The translations under genes were made by a program, and so were the position numbers. Shown one piece after another: positions 1 through 7,116 of a stretch of 64,000 nucleotides of DNA (within the stretch, counting starts at the first letter, position 1; each line of letters begins with the position of its first letter). The stretch comes from Bradyrhizobium zhengyangense (GTDB lineage Bacteria; Pseudomonadota; Alphaproteobacteria; Rhizobiales; Xanthobacteraceae). Below the pieces are notes generated by a model. It saw only the letters and a list, made by a program, of their open reading frames with translations, searched no databases and was not told where the DNA came from. The stretch spans positions 186,001 through 250,000 of the forward strand of contig NZ_JAKLUA010000005.1 of NCBI RefSeq assembly GCF_022012435.1, written 5' to 3'.

Positions 1-1
1 G

Positions 2-1129
2 CTCGACCTCGTGCAGAGCAACGGACTGAAGCTTGGCAGCGTCGAGTTCCTCGTGCTCGACGAAGCCGATCGCATGCTGGACATGGGCTTCATCAACGAC
101 ATCCGCAAAATCGTTGCGAAACTCCCGATCAAGCGGCAGACGCTGTTCTTCTCCGCCACCATGCCGAAGGACATCGCCGAGCTCGCCGATTCCATGCTGC
201 GTGATCCCGCGCGCGTCGCTGTGACCCCGGTCTCCTCGACTGCCGAGCGCATCAACCAGCGCATCATCCAGGTCGATTTCTCGGCCAAGGCCACCTTCCT
301 GACCAAGCTGCTGAAGGACGAGCCGATCAACCGCGCGCTGGTCTTTACCCGCACCAAGCACGGCGCCGACAAGGTGGTGAAGACATTGGAGCGGGCCGGC
401 ATCCCCGCCAGCGCCATCCATGGCAACAAGTCGCAGAACCATCGCGAGCGCACGCTCGCGCAGTTCCGCTCCGGCGAAATCCGCACCCTGGTCGCCACCG
501 ACATCGCCGCTCGCGGCATCGACGTCGATGGCATCAGCCACGTCATCAACTACGACCTGCCCAACGTCCCGGAGACCTATGTGCACCGGATCGGCCGCAC
601 CGCGCGCGCCGGCGCCGACGGCACCGCGATCTCGCTGGTCGCCGGCGGCGAGGAACTCAGCTATCTCCGTGACATCGAACGGCTGATCAAGGTGGCGCTG
701 CCGCGCGAGGATCTCCGCACAGATGCCGGCCGCCGCGACGCGGGCGCTCCTCCACCCCAGCAACAACGTCAGGGCCGGCCGGGCGGCCGCCCGGGCCAGC
801 GTCCGCAAGGCGCACGGCATGGCGACGGACGGCGTAGCGATGAGAGACATGCCGACGGACGCCATCACAGCTCCGGCAAGCCGAGCGACGGGCGGCCCGG
901 CGAAGGCCGTCACGGCGAGGCGCGGCATGTGGACGGAAGGCCCGGAAACGGCTCGAAGGGGTCCCGCCGTCGCCGCTCCGGTGGTAAGGTGCATTCTTCG
1001 CCAAACGAACGCCCGGAACAGCGTTCCGCGCATAGCGCGGGAGCGTCCGATGGGATACAAGGCGTGGCCTTTTTGCGCCGTGAGAGTCGGCCGAACGGCC
1101 ACCCGAACCGCAAACCCCATTCGCACTAG
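2..1129 (+). CDS. DEAD-box RNA helicase, RhlE-like (5' partial)
   Basis: The 3' part of an ATP-dependent RNA helicase; the reading frame is open from the left edge, so the Walker A half of domain 1 lies outside. Visible in order are motif II (LDEADRML), motif III (SAT in FFSATMPKDI), the second RecA domain with RALVFTRTKHGAD and the arginine-rich motif VI (HRIGRTARAG). From about residue 237 (counted from the codon at position 11) a basic low-complexity tail of about 135 residues follows, rich in G, R, H, D and P with loose repeats of DGR/GRPG/GRHG type, as in RhlE-like helicases that hold RNA through their tail. It precedes IF-1 and a cold-shock protein, which fits a role in unwinding mRNA or assembling ribosomes at low temperature. 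Family is certain; the subgroup is inferred. Confidence 0.93.
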   Translation, partial: LDLVQSNGLKLGSVEFLVLDEADRMLDMGFINDIRKIVAKLPIKRQTLFFSATMPKDIAELADSMLRDPARVAVTPVSSTAERINQRIIQVDFSAKATFLTKLLKDEPINRALVFTRTKHGADKVVKTLERAGIPASAIHGNKSQNHRERTLAQFRSGEIRTLVATDIAARGIDVDGISHVINYDLPNVPETYVHRIGRTARAGADGTAISLVAGGEELSYLRDIERLIKVALPREDLRTDAGRRDAGAPPPQQQRQGRPGGRPGQRPQGARHGDGRRSDERHADGRHHSSGKPSDGRPGEGRHGEARHVDGRPGNGSKGSRRRRSGGKVHSSPNERPEQRSAHSAGASDGIQGVAFLRRESRPNGHPNRKPHSH

Positions 1130-1152
1130 CCGTCCACGACCTGGAGAAATTC

Positions 1153-1443
1153 ATGGCTAAGGAAGAGCTGATCCAGTTCGAAGGACTGGTCACCGAAATC
1201 CTCCCCGACGCGCGCTACCGCGTGCAGCTCGACGCCGGGCACGAGATCGTCGCCTACACTGCCGGCAAGATGAAGAAGAACCGCATCAAGACGCTGGCGG
1301 GCGACCGCGTGACGGTGGAAATGTCGCCCTACGACCTCGAAAAGGGCCGGCTGATTTTCCGCCACAAGGACGAACGGCCGGCAACCGCCGGTGGACCGCC
1401 GCGCGGCGGCCCCCAGCGCGGCGGCCAGTTCCGCCGCCGCTGA
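1153..1443 (+). CDS. infA: Translation initiation factor IF-1 with C-terminal extension
   Basis: IF-1 is the small OB-fold factor that occupies the ribosomal A site during initiation. The start (MAKEELIQFEG), the core TEILPDARYRVQLDAGHEI, the KMKKNRI segment and the end of the fold (MSPYDLEKGRLIFR) are all recognisable. The core ends near residue 72, the usual full length; here 24 further residues follow, rich in G, P and R (PPRGGPQRGGQFRRR). The gene lies 23 bases after the helicase stop and probably shares its transcript. Rhizobial genomes often carry more than one infA-like gene, so this may be a second, specialised copy rather than the housekeeping one. Confidence 0.93.
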   Translation: MAKEELIQFEGLVTEILPDARYRVQLDAGHEIVAYTAGKMKKNRIKTLAGDRVTVEMSPYDLEKGRLIFRHKDERPATAGGPPRGGPQRGGQFRRR

Positions 1444-1490
1444 TCGGCCTCGCCCGCCTGGGCGCGGAATTAAAATGCTGACCTGTATGC

Positions 1491-1519
1491 TGATCCGCCG
1501 TGGACATCACGGCGGATCA
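1491..1519. repeat. Inverted repeat between infA and cspA
   Basis: Perfect 10-base arms TGATCCGCCG and CGGCGGATCA around a 9-base loop, 48 bases after the infA stop. The run that follows on the plus strand is A, not T, so it is not a standard intrinsic terminator in either direction. It may stabilise or process the RNA between the two genes. The rest of the 268-base gap shows no gene. Confidence 0.5.
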
Positions 1520-1711
1520 AAAAATCGTGCACGTCCGGATTGTTTTGAGGCCTTGATTCCAATAAAATGAATTAATCGATTTTCGGCCGGACGACATTAG
1601 CATCCACCGGTACAGCCGGTTCAGACACGCTGACGACCCTTCCAAAAATTCGATCTAACCTGCCTGCGTGAGCGGGCTCGACCATTGTGTATCTGAGAAG
1701 GGACTACCCCC

Positions 1712-1924
1712 GTGAGCATGGGAACCGTGAAGTGGTTTAACGCGACCAAGGGCTATGGCTTCATCCAGCCCGACGACGGCGGCAAGGACGTGTTCGTTCA
1801 CATCAGCGCCGTCGAGCGTGCCGGCCTCGGCTCGCTGCGCGAAGGCCAGAAGGTCTCCTACGAGATCGTCGCCGATCGCCGGTCCGGCAAGTCGGCTGCC
1901 GACAATCTCCGCGATGCAGGCTGA
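1712..1924 (+). CDS. Cold-shock protein, CspA family
   Basis: A 70-residue single-stranded nucleic-acid-binding protein with the cold-shock domain: RNP1-like KGYGFIQPD and RNP2-like DVFVHISAVE, followed by LREGQKVSYEI. It is the usual length for the family. The GTG start (MSMGTVKWFN) has GAAGGGA 8 bases upstream; an ATG two codons later is also possible. Cold-shock proteins act as RNA chaperones in the cytoplasm. The roughly 190-base untranslated stretch before it could act as a cold-responsive leader, as for other csp genes, but I see no conserved cold box. A strong terminator follows. Confidence 0.95.
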   Translation: MSMGTVKWFNATKGYGFIQPDDGGKDVFVHISAVERAGLGSLREGQKVSYEIVADRRSGKSAADNLRDAG

Positions 1925-1986
1925 CATCCAACGCGTGCCCTGAGGGGCGCGCTACCGGATCAGCTTGAACGCAAGCAAACAACGGA

Positions 1987-2016
1987 AAAGGCCGTGCGGA
2001 CTGCACGGCCTTTTTT
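1987..2016 (+). terminator. Rho-independent terminator of the cold-shock gene
   Basis: Stem AAGGCCGTGC / GCACGGCCTT with a 4-5 base loop followed by a T run, about 65 bases after the cspA stop. The A run on the left side means it could also stop transcripts arriving from the minus-strand tad genes. Confidence 0.85.
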
Positions 2017-2038
2017 CATGCCCGAAGAACAGATGAGC

Positions 2039-2614
2039 TCAATAGGTCGTGCAGGACGTGTCCGGGCTGTAATAGACGCAGGCGGACCGCCGCGGGCGCG
2101 TGTAGGCGACGTCGCTCAGGGTGATCAAATTCTTGAGCACGTAGCCGACCGACGGCGTGTAGGTGTAGCTGACCTCGCCGAAGATCAGATAGGTGCCGGC
2201 GATCGCGAGTGTCGTGGGAATCGAGACGGTGAATCTCTGCGCCCGCGGAGCCGACCCCTTGCTCCACTGCACATGCGCCGTCTGCGTCGAATCCACGTAC
2301 AGTTCGGTGATCGTCGCGGACACGGGAGTCGCGTCATAAGGCGTCATGATAGCGGTCGAGGCCGCGAAGAAATTGGTCATGTCGGTGTCGGCGACAGTCG
2401 TCGACTGCGAGGTGAGGTCCGACAGCGTCCGCGCCATCAGCGTCACCTTGCGATCGATCGCTATGGCTGACGAGAATTCGACGGTACCGAAGAGCATTAC
2501 CAGCATCAGCGGAACGATCACCGCGAATTCGGTCGCGGCAAGACCTCTGCCGTCGACCAGGAATTCGTACGCGGAGAAGCGGGCCGTCCGCCAGAATCCT
2601 GCAATCGCCCGCAT
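2039..2614 (-). CDS. TadE/TadG-like pilus assembly protein
   Basis: A 191-residue protein with a TadE-like N-terminus: a basic leader, then GLAATEFAVIVP and a single hydrophobic helix (about residues 26-48), in which the A-T-E-F turn resembles pseudopilin processing sites. The rest is extracytoplasmic and ends with a short cysteine-containing tail. Proteins of this type are minor pseudopilins or assembly factors for Flp/Tad pili. It begins 21 bases after the stop of the tadE-like gene and both are probably one transcript, pointing away from the main cpa operon. The name TadG rests on the order tadE-tadG, not on a full TadG length (TadG proteins with VWA domains are longer). Confidence 0.8.
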   Translation of the reverse strand: MRAIAGFWRTARFSAYEFLVDGRGLAATEFAVIVPLMLVMLFGTVEFSSAIAIDRKVTLMARTLSDLTSQSTTVADTDMTNFFAASTAIMTPYDATPVSATITELYVDSTQTAHVQWSKGSAPRAQRFTVSIPTTLAIAGTYLIFGEVSYTYTPSVGYVLKNLITLSDVAYTRPRRSACVYYSPDTSCTTY

Positions 2615-2635
2615 CGCCCTGCCCGATCCGTTGTC

Positions 2636-3213
2636 CTAGTAAGGCTCGTTCTTGAACGCGGCGGTTGCCACGAGCAGCCGCTTCTTCGTGCCGCCGCAGC
2701 CGATGTTGTAGCTGAGCCCGGTCACGAACAGCGGCCACTGATAGAACAGCCGGACCACCACGATATCGCCGGCGTTGCCGGCGCTGTAGCTCATGTTGGT
2801 GTCGAAATTGCACGCCGCATCGAGATGCGTCGGCAGCGTTACCGCCGAGAAGGACGAGGAGCTCGTGACGTCGACATACAGGCTGTTGCAGTCGAACAGC
2901 GCCGGGATCTGGCTGCAGACGTAGGTCTTGAACGTCGCCTGCGTGCAAGGCGAAGCGACGCCGCTCACCGCGCAGGCGCCACCGAACCCGACTGCGCCTG
3001 ACCGGTCAGCACCACGCGCGCGGAATTCTGCGTGATGGTCTCGAGCACTTGGCTCGAGAAGAACACCAGCGCCGCCTCGATGATGGCAAACAGCAGCCCG
3101 AAGAAGATCGGTGCGATCAGCGCGAACTCGACCGCCGCCGATCCACCGCGGTTGCCGCGAAACCGTCGCAGTGCAGTCCGGAACGCGAATCTCGAAGCTA
3201 CGGGCGATGGCAT
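2636..3213 (-). pseudogene. tadE: TadE-like minor pseudopilin, frameshifted
   Basis: Two overlapping frames each carry half of one TadE protein. The first (ATG at 3213) encodes RGGSAAVEFALIAPIFFGLL and runs through LTGQAQSGS before an early stop at 2965. The second resumes the family pattern with GFGGACAVSGVASPCTQ and TFKTYVCSQIPALFDCNSLY to a stop at 2636. Adding one base in the G run (CCC at 2987-2989 on the plus strand) would join them cleanly into a protein of about 192 residues. TadE is a minor pseudopilin of the Flp pilus, processed by the TadV/CpaA peptidase. The break may be a real mutation or a homopolymer sequencing error; no classic slippery heptamer is present. Confidence 0.8.
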
Positions 3214-3437
3214 CGCGTTGAATTCCCCGGCGGCAGCGATCAACCGCTTCGATCAATATCGGAAGCTGATTGTCTAAATGTTTCTGATATTCGAGCCGAA
3301 CGGGACCGGGTCGTTAACATCTGGTTAACCACGCCGGGAGCGCGGAGAGGGGGAAAGCAGAAAGTACGTCGCCGACGACGGCGGGCGGGACCGGATGGTC
3401 CCGTCCGTGGTGTCAGTCGCCGTATTAGGTCGTCTTG

Positions 3438-3941
3438 TTAATTTGTCTTGGCAGCCGCAGCCGCGCTGGCGTTTCCGCTGGCATTGCTGCTCAGCGTGCC
3501 GGCCTGGTTCATCGTGGTGTTGAAGTATTGGTCGCTGTCGCCGAGCGTGACGCGGCGCTGGCAGAGCGGCATGCAGCTATAGGACTCCCGCTCGATCCCG
3601 CGATAGACGGTGACGAGCCGGTCGCTCGGGCCTTCGACCTGGATCTGCCGGTCGACCAAGATCTCGCCGCCGCGATCGAGGGCGATGAAGTTGGTGGCGC
3701 CGTAACCCTTACCGGTTACCACGATCATCCCGCCAGCCTGCAGCGTCACGTCGGCGATCAGGGGATTGCCGACCACGATCGTGGCGACCTTGCCGGGCAA
3801 GCGCACCAGCTTGGCCTGGTCGACATTGACGGCGATGGTGTCGACGGTGGGCTCGGCGAGGCCGATCGCCGGCGATGCCAGCATCGCAGCCGCAGCCAGG
3901 AAACAGACGCGCGCATGGCGGCGCAGAAACTCTTTACGCAT
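3438..3941 (-). CDS. Stand-alone CpaC/RcpA N-terminal-domain protein
   Basis: A 167-residue exported protein with a signal peptide (MRKEFLRRHARVCFLAAAAM then ASPAIGLAEP). The mature part matches the N-terminal domain of Tad secretins: VDTIAVNVDQAKLVRLPGKVATIVVGNP, IADVTLQAGGMIVVTGKGYG and TNFIALD. No secretin pore domain follows; instead there is a short tail with two cysteines (SCMPLCQRR) and an alanine/asparagine-rich end. It therefore resembles only the first third of CpaC (7113-8603). It could be a periplasmic partner of the secretin or a regulator of its assembly. The start chosen is the ATG before RKEFL; a GTG seven codons upstream (3962) is possible. Confidence 0.8.
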   Translation of the reverse strand: MRKEFLRRHARVCFLAAAAMLASPAIGLAEPTVDTIAVNVDQAKLVRLPGKVATIVVGNPLIADVTLQAGGMIVVTGKGYGATNFIALDRGGEILVDRQIQVEGPSDRLVTVYRGIERESYSCMPLCQRRVTLGDSDQYFNTTMNQAGTLSSNASGNASAAAAAKTN

Positions 3942-4084
3942 ACTCTTACCCCGGGACGTCACAAACCGGCAGAATCGATCAGAGAGCGGAGCCGGCGCCC
4001 GACCCGGTTAACCTGCCTGTAATTCGTGAACGTTCCGCAAATTCGCCGACTATTGTTCTAACGGACTTGCGTTTTATCGCCAGC

Positions 4085-4915
4085 CTAGTGGCGGAACGGA
4101 TAGGCGAGCTGGCCGGCGATCTCCTTCGGCATGGTCGCTTCGTCCTTGCCATAATCCTGCGGGAGCTCGCCCTTCGGCATGCGGAAGGTGCCGAACAGCA
4201 CGTCCCAGATCGGGAAGGTGCCGGCAAAATTAGTGTCACCGCCCTCTTCGAGCGCCGTATGGTGCCAGCGGTGGAACACCGGCGTCGCCAGCACGTATCG
4301 GAACGGACCGAAGGTCCAGTTCAGATTGGCGTGCACGAAGGCCGAGTGGAAGGTCGTGAACGGGCCGACCCAGATCATCACGTTCGGCGATATGCCGGCC
4401 ATCAGCAGCACAACGTCGACGCCGATCGTTCCGAGCATCAGATTCACCGGATGAAAGCGGGCCGCCGAAATCCAGCTGATTTCTTCCGAGGAGTGGTGGA
4501 TCGCATGGTATTTCCAGAACCCACCGTCATGAAACAGCCGGTGCAGCCAGTACAGCATGAAGTCGGACGCGACCAGGAACAGCACGCCCTGCAGCCAGAG
4601 CGGCAGTTGCGACAGCGGGCCGTGGCCGTTGTCGTAGAAGGCGATCAGTTCGTCCGCATCGTGGATGTTGAAGACGACGCCGGCGGTGACGATCAGGAGA
4701 CCAATCCGCATAGTGCGGGCGAACACCGGAACGAAGAACCAGTAGCAGATATCGGTCACGATCTCGCGCTTGCGCCACCATGCCGGACCGGGATTGCACG
4801 CCCAGAAATGCTCGAGCACCGTGAAGACCACCGCGAGCATGAAGGTGACCGGGATCACCTTCTCTATGGTCTCGCCGAGCATCAAGGCGACTTGCATGGG
4901 CAGGCTCGACATCAT
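4085..4915 (-). CDS. Sterol desaturase / fatty acid hydroxylase family protein
   Basis: An integral membrane di-iron oxygenase of about 276 residues. It carries the histidine clusters of the family: HRLFH, HAIHHSS and HRWHH, plus several hydrophobic helices in the N-terminal half. Such enzymes hydroxylate or desaturate lipids such as fatty acids, hopanoids, sterols or carotenoids; the substrate cannot be told. The ATG at 4915 has GAAGAG 5 bases upstream; a GTG at 4942 would add nine residues. It lies between two parts of the pilus region, in the opposite direction to flp, with no obvious functional link. Confidence 0.85.
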   Translation of the reverse strand: MMSSLPMQVALMLGETIEKVIPVTFMLAVVFTVLEHFWACNPGPAWWRKREIVTDICYWFFVPVFARTMRIGLLIVTAGVVFNIHDADELIAFYDNGHGPLSQLPLWLQGVLFLVASDFMLYWLHRLFHDGGFWKYHAIHHSSEEISWISAARFHPVNLMLGTIGVDVVLLMAGISPNVMIWVGPFTTFHSAFVHANLNWTFGPFRYVLATPVFHRWHHTALEEGGDTNFAGTFPIWDVLFGTFRMPKGELPQDYGKDEATMPKEIAGQLAYPFRH

Positions 4916-5168
4916 CGCGTCTCTTCCGGGCTGCTGATCCACTTATGACTACGCCGCGAAATTTAAAGGAGGGTGAAGTTGACGCCGCGTTCGGAACTGG
5001 AACGAATTACAGCGAGCGCCTTAAGGTGAAATTCACTCTGGCCAAAAGCATCGCGCACGCGACGGGTTTGAGCGATTGAATTAACCCCGCCGAAAGAGCT
5101 CGGCTCACATGGTCGGTGCGTCAAGACAGCGCCGAACGAGGCGACCTCAACCAGATGGAGTTTAGTTC

Positions 5169-5333
5169 ATGAAGAACCTGATTGCGCGTTTCGCCAAGGA
5201 TGAATCCGGCGCCACCGCCATCGAATACGGTCTGATCGCCGCCGGCATCGCGCTGGCCATCATCACCGTCGTCAACAACCTCGGCAGCACGCTGAACACC
5301 AAGTTCGGCTCGATCAGCACCTCGCTGAAGTAA
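5169..5333 (+). CDS. flp: Flp/Fap-type pilin
   Basis: A 54-residue prepilin, the structural subunit of the Tad (Flp) pilus. The leader MKNLIARFAKDESG ends in glycine 14; the mature part starts ATAIEYGLIAAGIA, with the diagnostic Glu-Tyr pair at mature positions 5-6 and a hydrophobic helix up to VVNNLG. CpaA (5675-6199) should cleave after G14. GGAG lies 9 bases before the ATG. It has its own terminator, so pilin can be made in excess over the assembly proteins downstream. It is the only flp copy seen in the window. Confidence 0.95.
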   Translation: MKNLIARFAKDESGATAIEYGLIAAGIALAIITVVNNLGSTLNTKFGSISTSLK

Positions 5334-5353
5334 GCCGAGCGACGAACGACGGC

Positions 5354-5386
5354 AAAAGCCCCGGTCTTCCGGGGCCTTTGTTTTTT
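5354..5386 (+). terminator. Rho-independent terminator after flp
   Basis: Stem AAGCCCCGG / CCGGGGCCTT with a TCTT loop followed by TTTGTTTTTT, beginning about 20 bases after the flp stop. It probably attenuates read-through from the pilin into the cpa genes. Confidence 0.85.
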
Positions 5387-5405
5387 AAGGACACGGCGAG
5401 TTCCA

Positions 5406-5552
5406 GTGGCGTTGCGTAAACACAGAACCGATGCCGCAATTGCGGCGACCGAGACGGGCACGGCGCGCGGCGATGCCTCGGCCTATTGGGTCTGCCTTGC
5501 ACTGCTGCTCGCCACGGTCATGCTGGCGATGCGCGTCGCCAGCATATGGTGA
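5406..5552 (+). CDS. Small single-pass membrane protein, unknown
   Basis: A 48-residue reading frame with GTG start (ALRKHRTDAAIAATE), AAGGA about 14 bases upstream, and one C-terminal hydrophobic segment (YWVCLALLLATVMLAMRVA). It fills the gap between the flp terminator and cpaA. I do not recognise a family. The codon pattern (third-position G/C bias) looks coding and the placement suggests a small accessory of pilus assembly, but this is inference. Confidence 0.5.
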   Translation: MALRKHRTDAAIAATETGTARGDASAYWVCLALLLATVMLAMRVASIW

Positions 5553-5674
5553 GACCGCCGGCACGCGGTTGTCGTTCCGAGGCTTCCGCGCCTGTTGTCG
5601 GTTTGTTTAACACTGCCTTTTAGCATGCGCCGACGCCCGATCCGGCGAAGGACCCAGGCCTCCAGACGCAGCCC

Positions 5675-6199
5675 ATGACACTCGACCTCGCGCGCCTCCT
5701 GCTCTTCCCGGCCCTGATGGCGTTCGCGGCCGCCAGCGATCTTTTCACGATGACGATCTCGAACCGGGTGTCGCTGACGCTGGTCGCGGGCTTCTTCATG
5801 CTCGCCTTCGCCGGTGGCATGGCACCTTACGAGATGCTGAGCCATGTCGGCGCCGGCGCGCTGCTCCTCGTCGTGGCGTTTACCTGCTTTGCGTTGGGCT
5901 GGATGGGCGGGGGCGATGCCAAGGTCGCAGCTGCCGTGGCGCTGTGGTTCGGCTTCGCCCAATTGATGGACTTCCTGCTCTACGCCTCGCTGTTCGGCGG
6001 GGCGCTGACACTGCTCCTGCTTCAGTTCCGGCAATGGCCACTCCCTTACGGACTTGCCGGCCAGGCCTGGCTCGCACGGCTCCACGACAAGCAGACCGGC
6101 ATTCCCTACGGCATCGCGCTCGCGCTTGGCGCGCTGTTGGTCTACCCCGAGACCGAATGGGTGAGAGCGATCGACCTCGCTCACCTCGCACTGCGCTGA
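5675..6199 (+). CDS. cpaA: Prepilin peptidase CpaA/TadV
   Basis: A 174-residue polytopic membrane aspartyl protease of family A24. The two catalytic aspartates are visible: D22 in AAASDLFTM and D81 in the GGGDAKV motif (the GxGD signature). Five to six hydrophobic helices fill the rest. It lacks the methyltransferase domain of long type IV prepilin peptidases, as is typical of Tad systems. It matures Flp and the TadE/G pseudopilins. It is the first gene of the cpa series after flp, 125 bases before cpaB. Confidence 0.93.
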   Translation: MTLDLARLLLFPALMAFAAASDLFTMTISNRVSLTLVAGFFMLAFAGGMAPYEMLSHVGAGALLLVVAFTCFALGWMGGGDAKVAAAVALWFGFAQLMDFLLYASLFGGALTLLLLQFRQWPLPYGLAGQAWLARLHDKQTGIPYGIALALGALLVYPETEWVRAIDLAHLALR

Positions 6200-6324
6200 A
6201 CGCCGCGATAACCCGGCGTTAAGGCGATTTAGATACGCCTCATTAACCATGCTTTGACGAATAGCTGGTCAACTGCCGATTACGGCGGCGGCAGCGTCGC
6301 AGCGTTTTGTGGAAAGTGAAGCGT

Positions 6325-7116
6325 ATGAATAGGGCACGCATAGTCGTCCTGACGGTCGCCATCTGCGCCGGCGGCATCGCTGCGTACCTGGCGAGCGGCT
6401 CGGACTCTGCCCCGCCTCCGGCGGCTCCGGTCGCGCAGCTTCCCACCACCGACGTATTGGTCGCCAAGAACGACATCGGCCTCGGACAGACCCTGAAGCC
6501 GGACGACGTGCAGTGGCAGACTTGGCCGACGGCGACCGCCAGCGCCACTTTCATTCGCCGCAACGAGCGCCCCGACGGCGCGACCCAAGTCACTGGTTCG
6601 ATTGCGCGCGCCCCTTTCATCCAGGGTGAACCGATCCGCGACCAGAAGCTGGTCAAAGCCGATGGTTCCGGCTTCATGGCTGCGATCCTGCCGACCGGCA
6701 TGCGCGCCATCTCGACCGAAATCTCACCGGAGACCGGCGCCGGCGGCTTCATCCTGCCCAACGATCGCGTTGACGTGCTGCTCACGCGCCGCCTCAAGAA
6801 CCCGGACCCGGGCGGACAGGACATCGTCACGTCCGAGATCCTCCTGACCAATGTCCGCGTGCTGGCCATTGACCAGGCGCCGAAGGAGAAAGACGGCCAG
6901 AACGCGGTGGTCGGCAAGACCGTGACCCTGGAACTCGATTCCGCGCAGACCAAGGTGCTGTCCTCCGGACGCCAGGCCGGGACACTGTCGCTGGCGCTGC
7001 GCAGCATTGCCGACGTCAAGACGACCGAGATCACGCTTGATGAATCCGCGCAGCAGCGCGACGGCGTTTCGATCATTCGCTACGGCATTCAAAGTCAGGC
7101 TGCGAAGGCACGATGA
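6325..7116 (+). CDS. cpaB: Flp pilus assembly protein CpaB/RcpC
   Basis: A 263-residue periplasmic or inner-membrane-anchored protein with an N-terminal hydrophobic segment (ARIVVLTVAICAGGIAAYL), a SAF-like domain (DVLVAKNDIGLGQTLKPDDVQWQ) and the conserved stretch MRAISTEISPETGAGGFILP with NDRVDVLLTRR. It is thought to stabilise or gate the CpaC secretin. ATG at 6325 has GGAAAG 8 bases upstream; a TTG at 6307 is possible but has no support. The stop overlaps the cpaC start by 4 bases. Confidence 0.93.
   Translation: MNRARIVVLTVAICAGGIAAYLASGSDSAPPPAAPVAQLPTTDVLVAKNDIGLGQTLKPDDVQWQTWPTATASATFIRRNERPDGATQVTGSIARAPFIQGEPIRDQKLVKADGSGFMAAILPTGMRAISTEISPETGAGGFILPNDRVDVLLTRRLKNPDPGGQDIVTSEILLTNVRVLAIDQAPKEKDGQNAVVGKTVTLELDSAQTKVLSSGRQAGTLSLALRSIADVKTTEITLDESAQQRDGVSIIRYGIQSQAAKAR

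Noticed and set aside
1491..1519. Inverted repeat after infA as an intrinsic terminator
   Set aside because: The stem is followed by A rather than T on the plus strand and preceded by T on the minus strand, so neither direction fits.
2980..2995. Programmed ribosomal frameshift in tadE
   Set aside because: The sequence at the break has no X-XXY-YYZ slippery heptamer or obvious stimulatory hairpin; a one-base loss in a G run is simpler.
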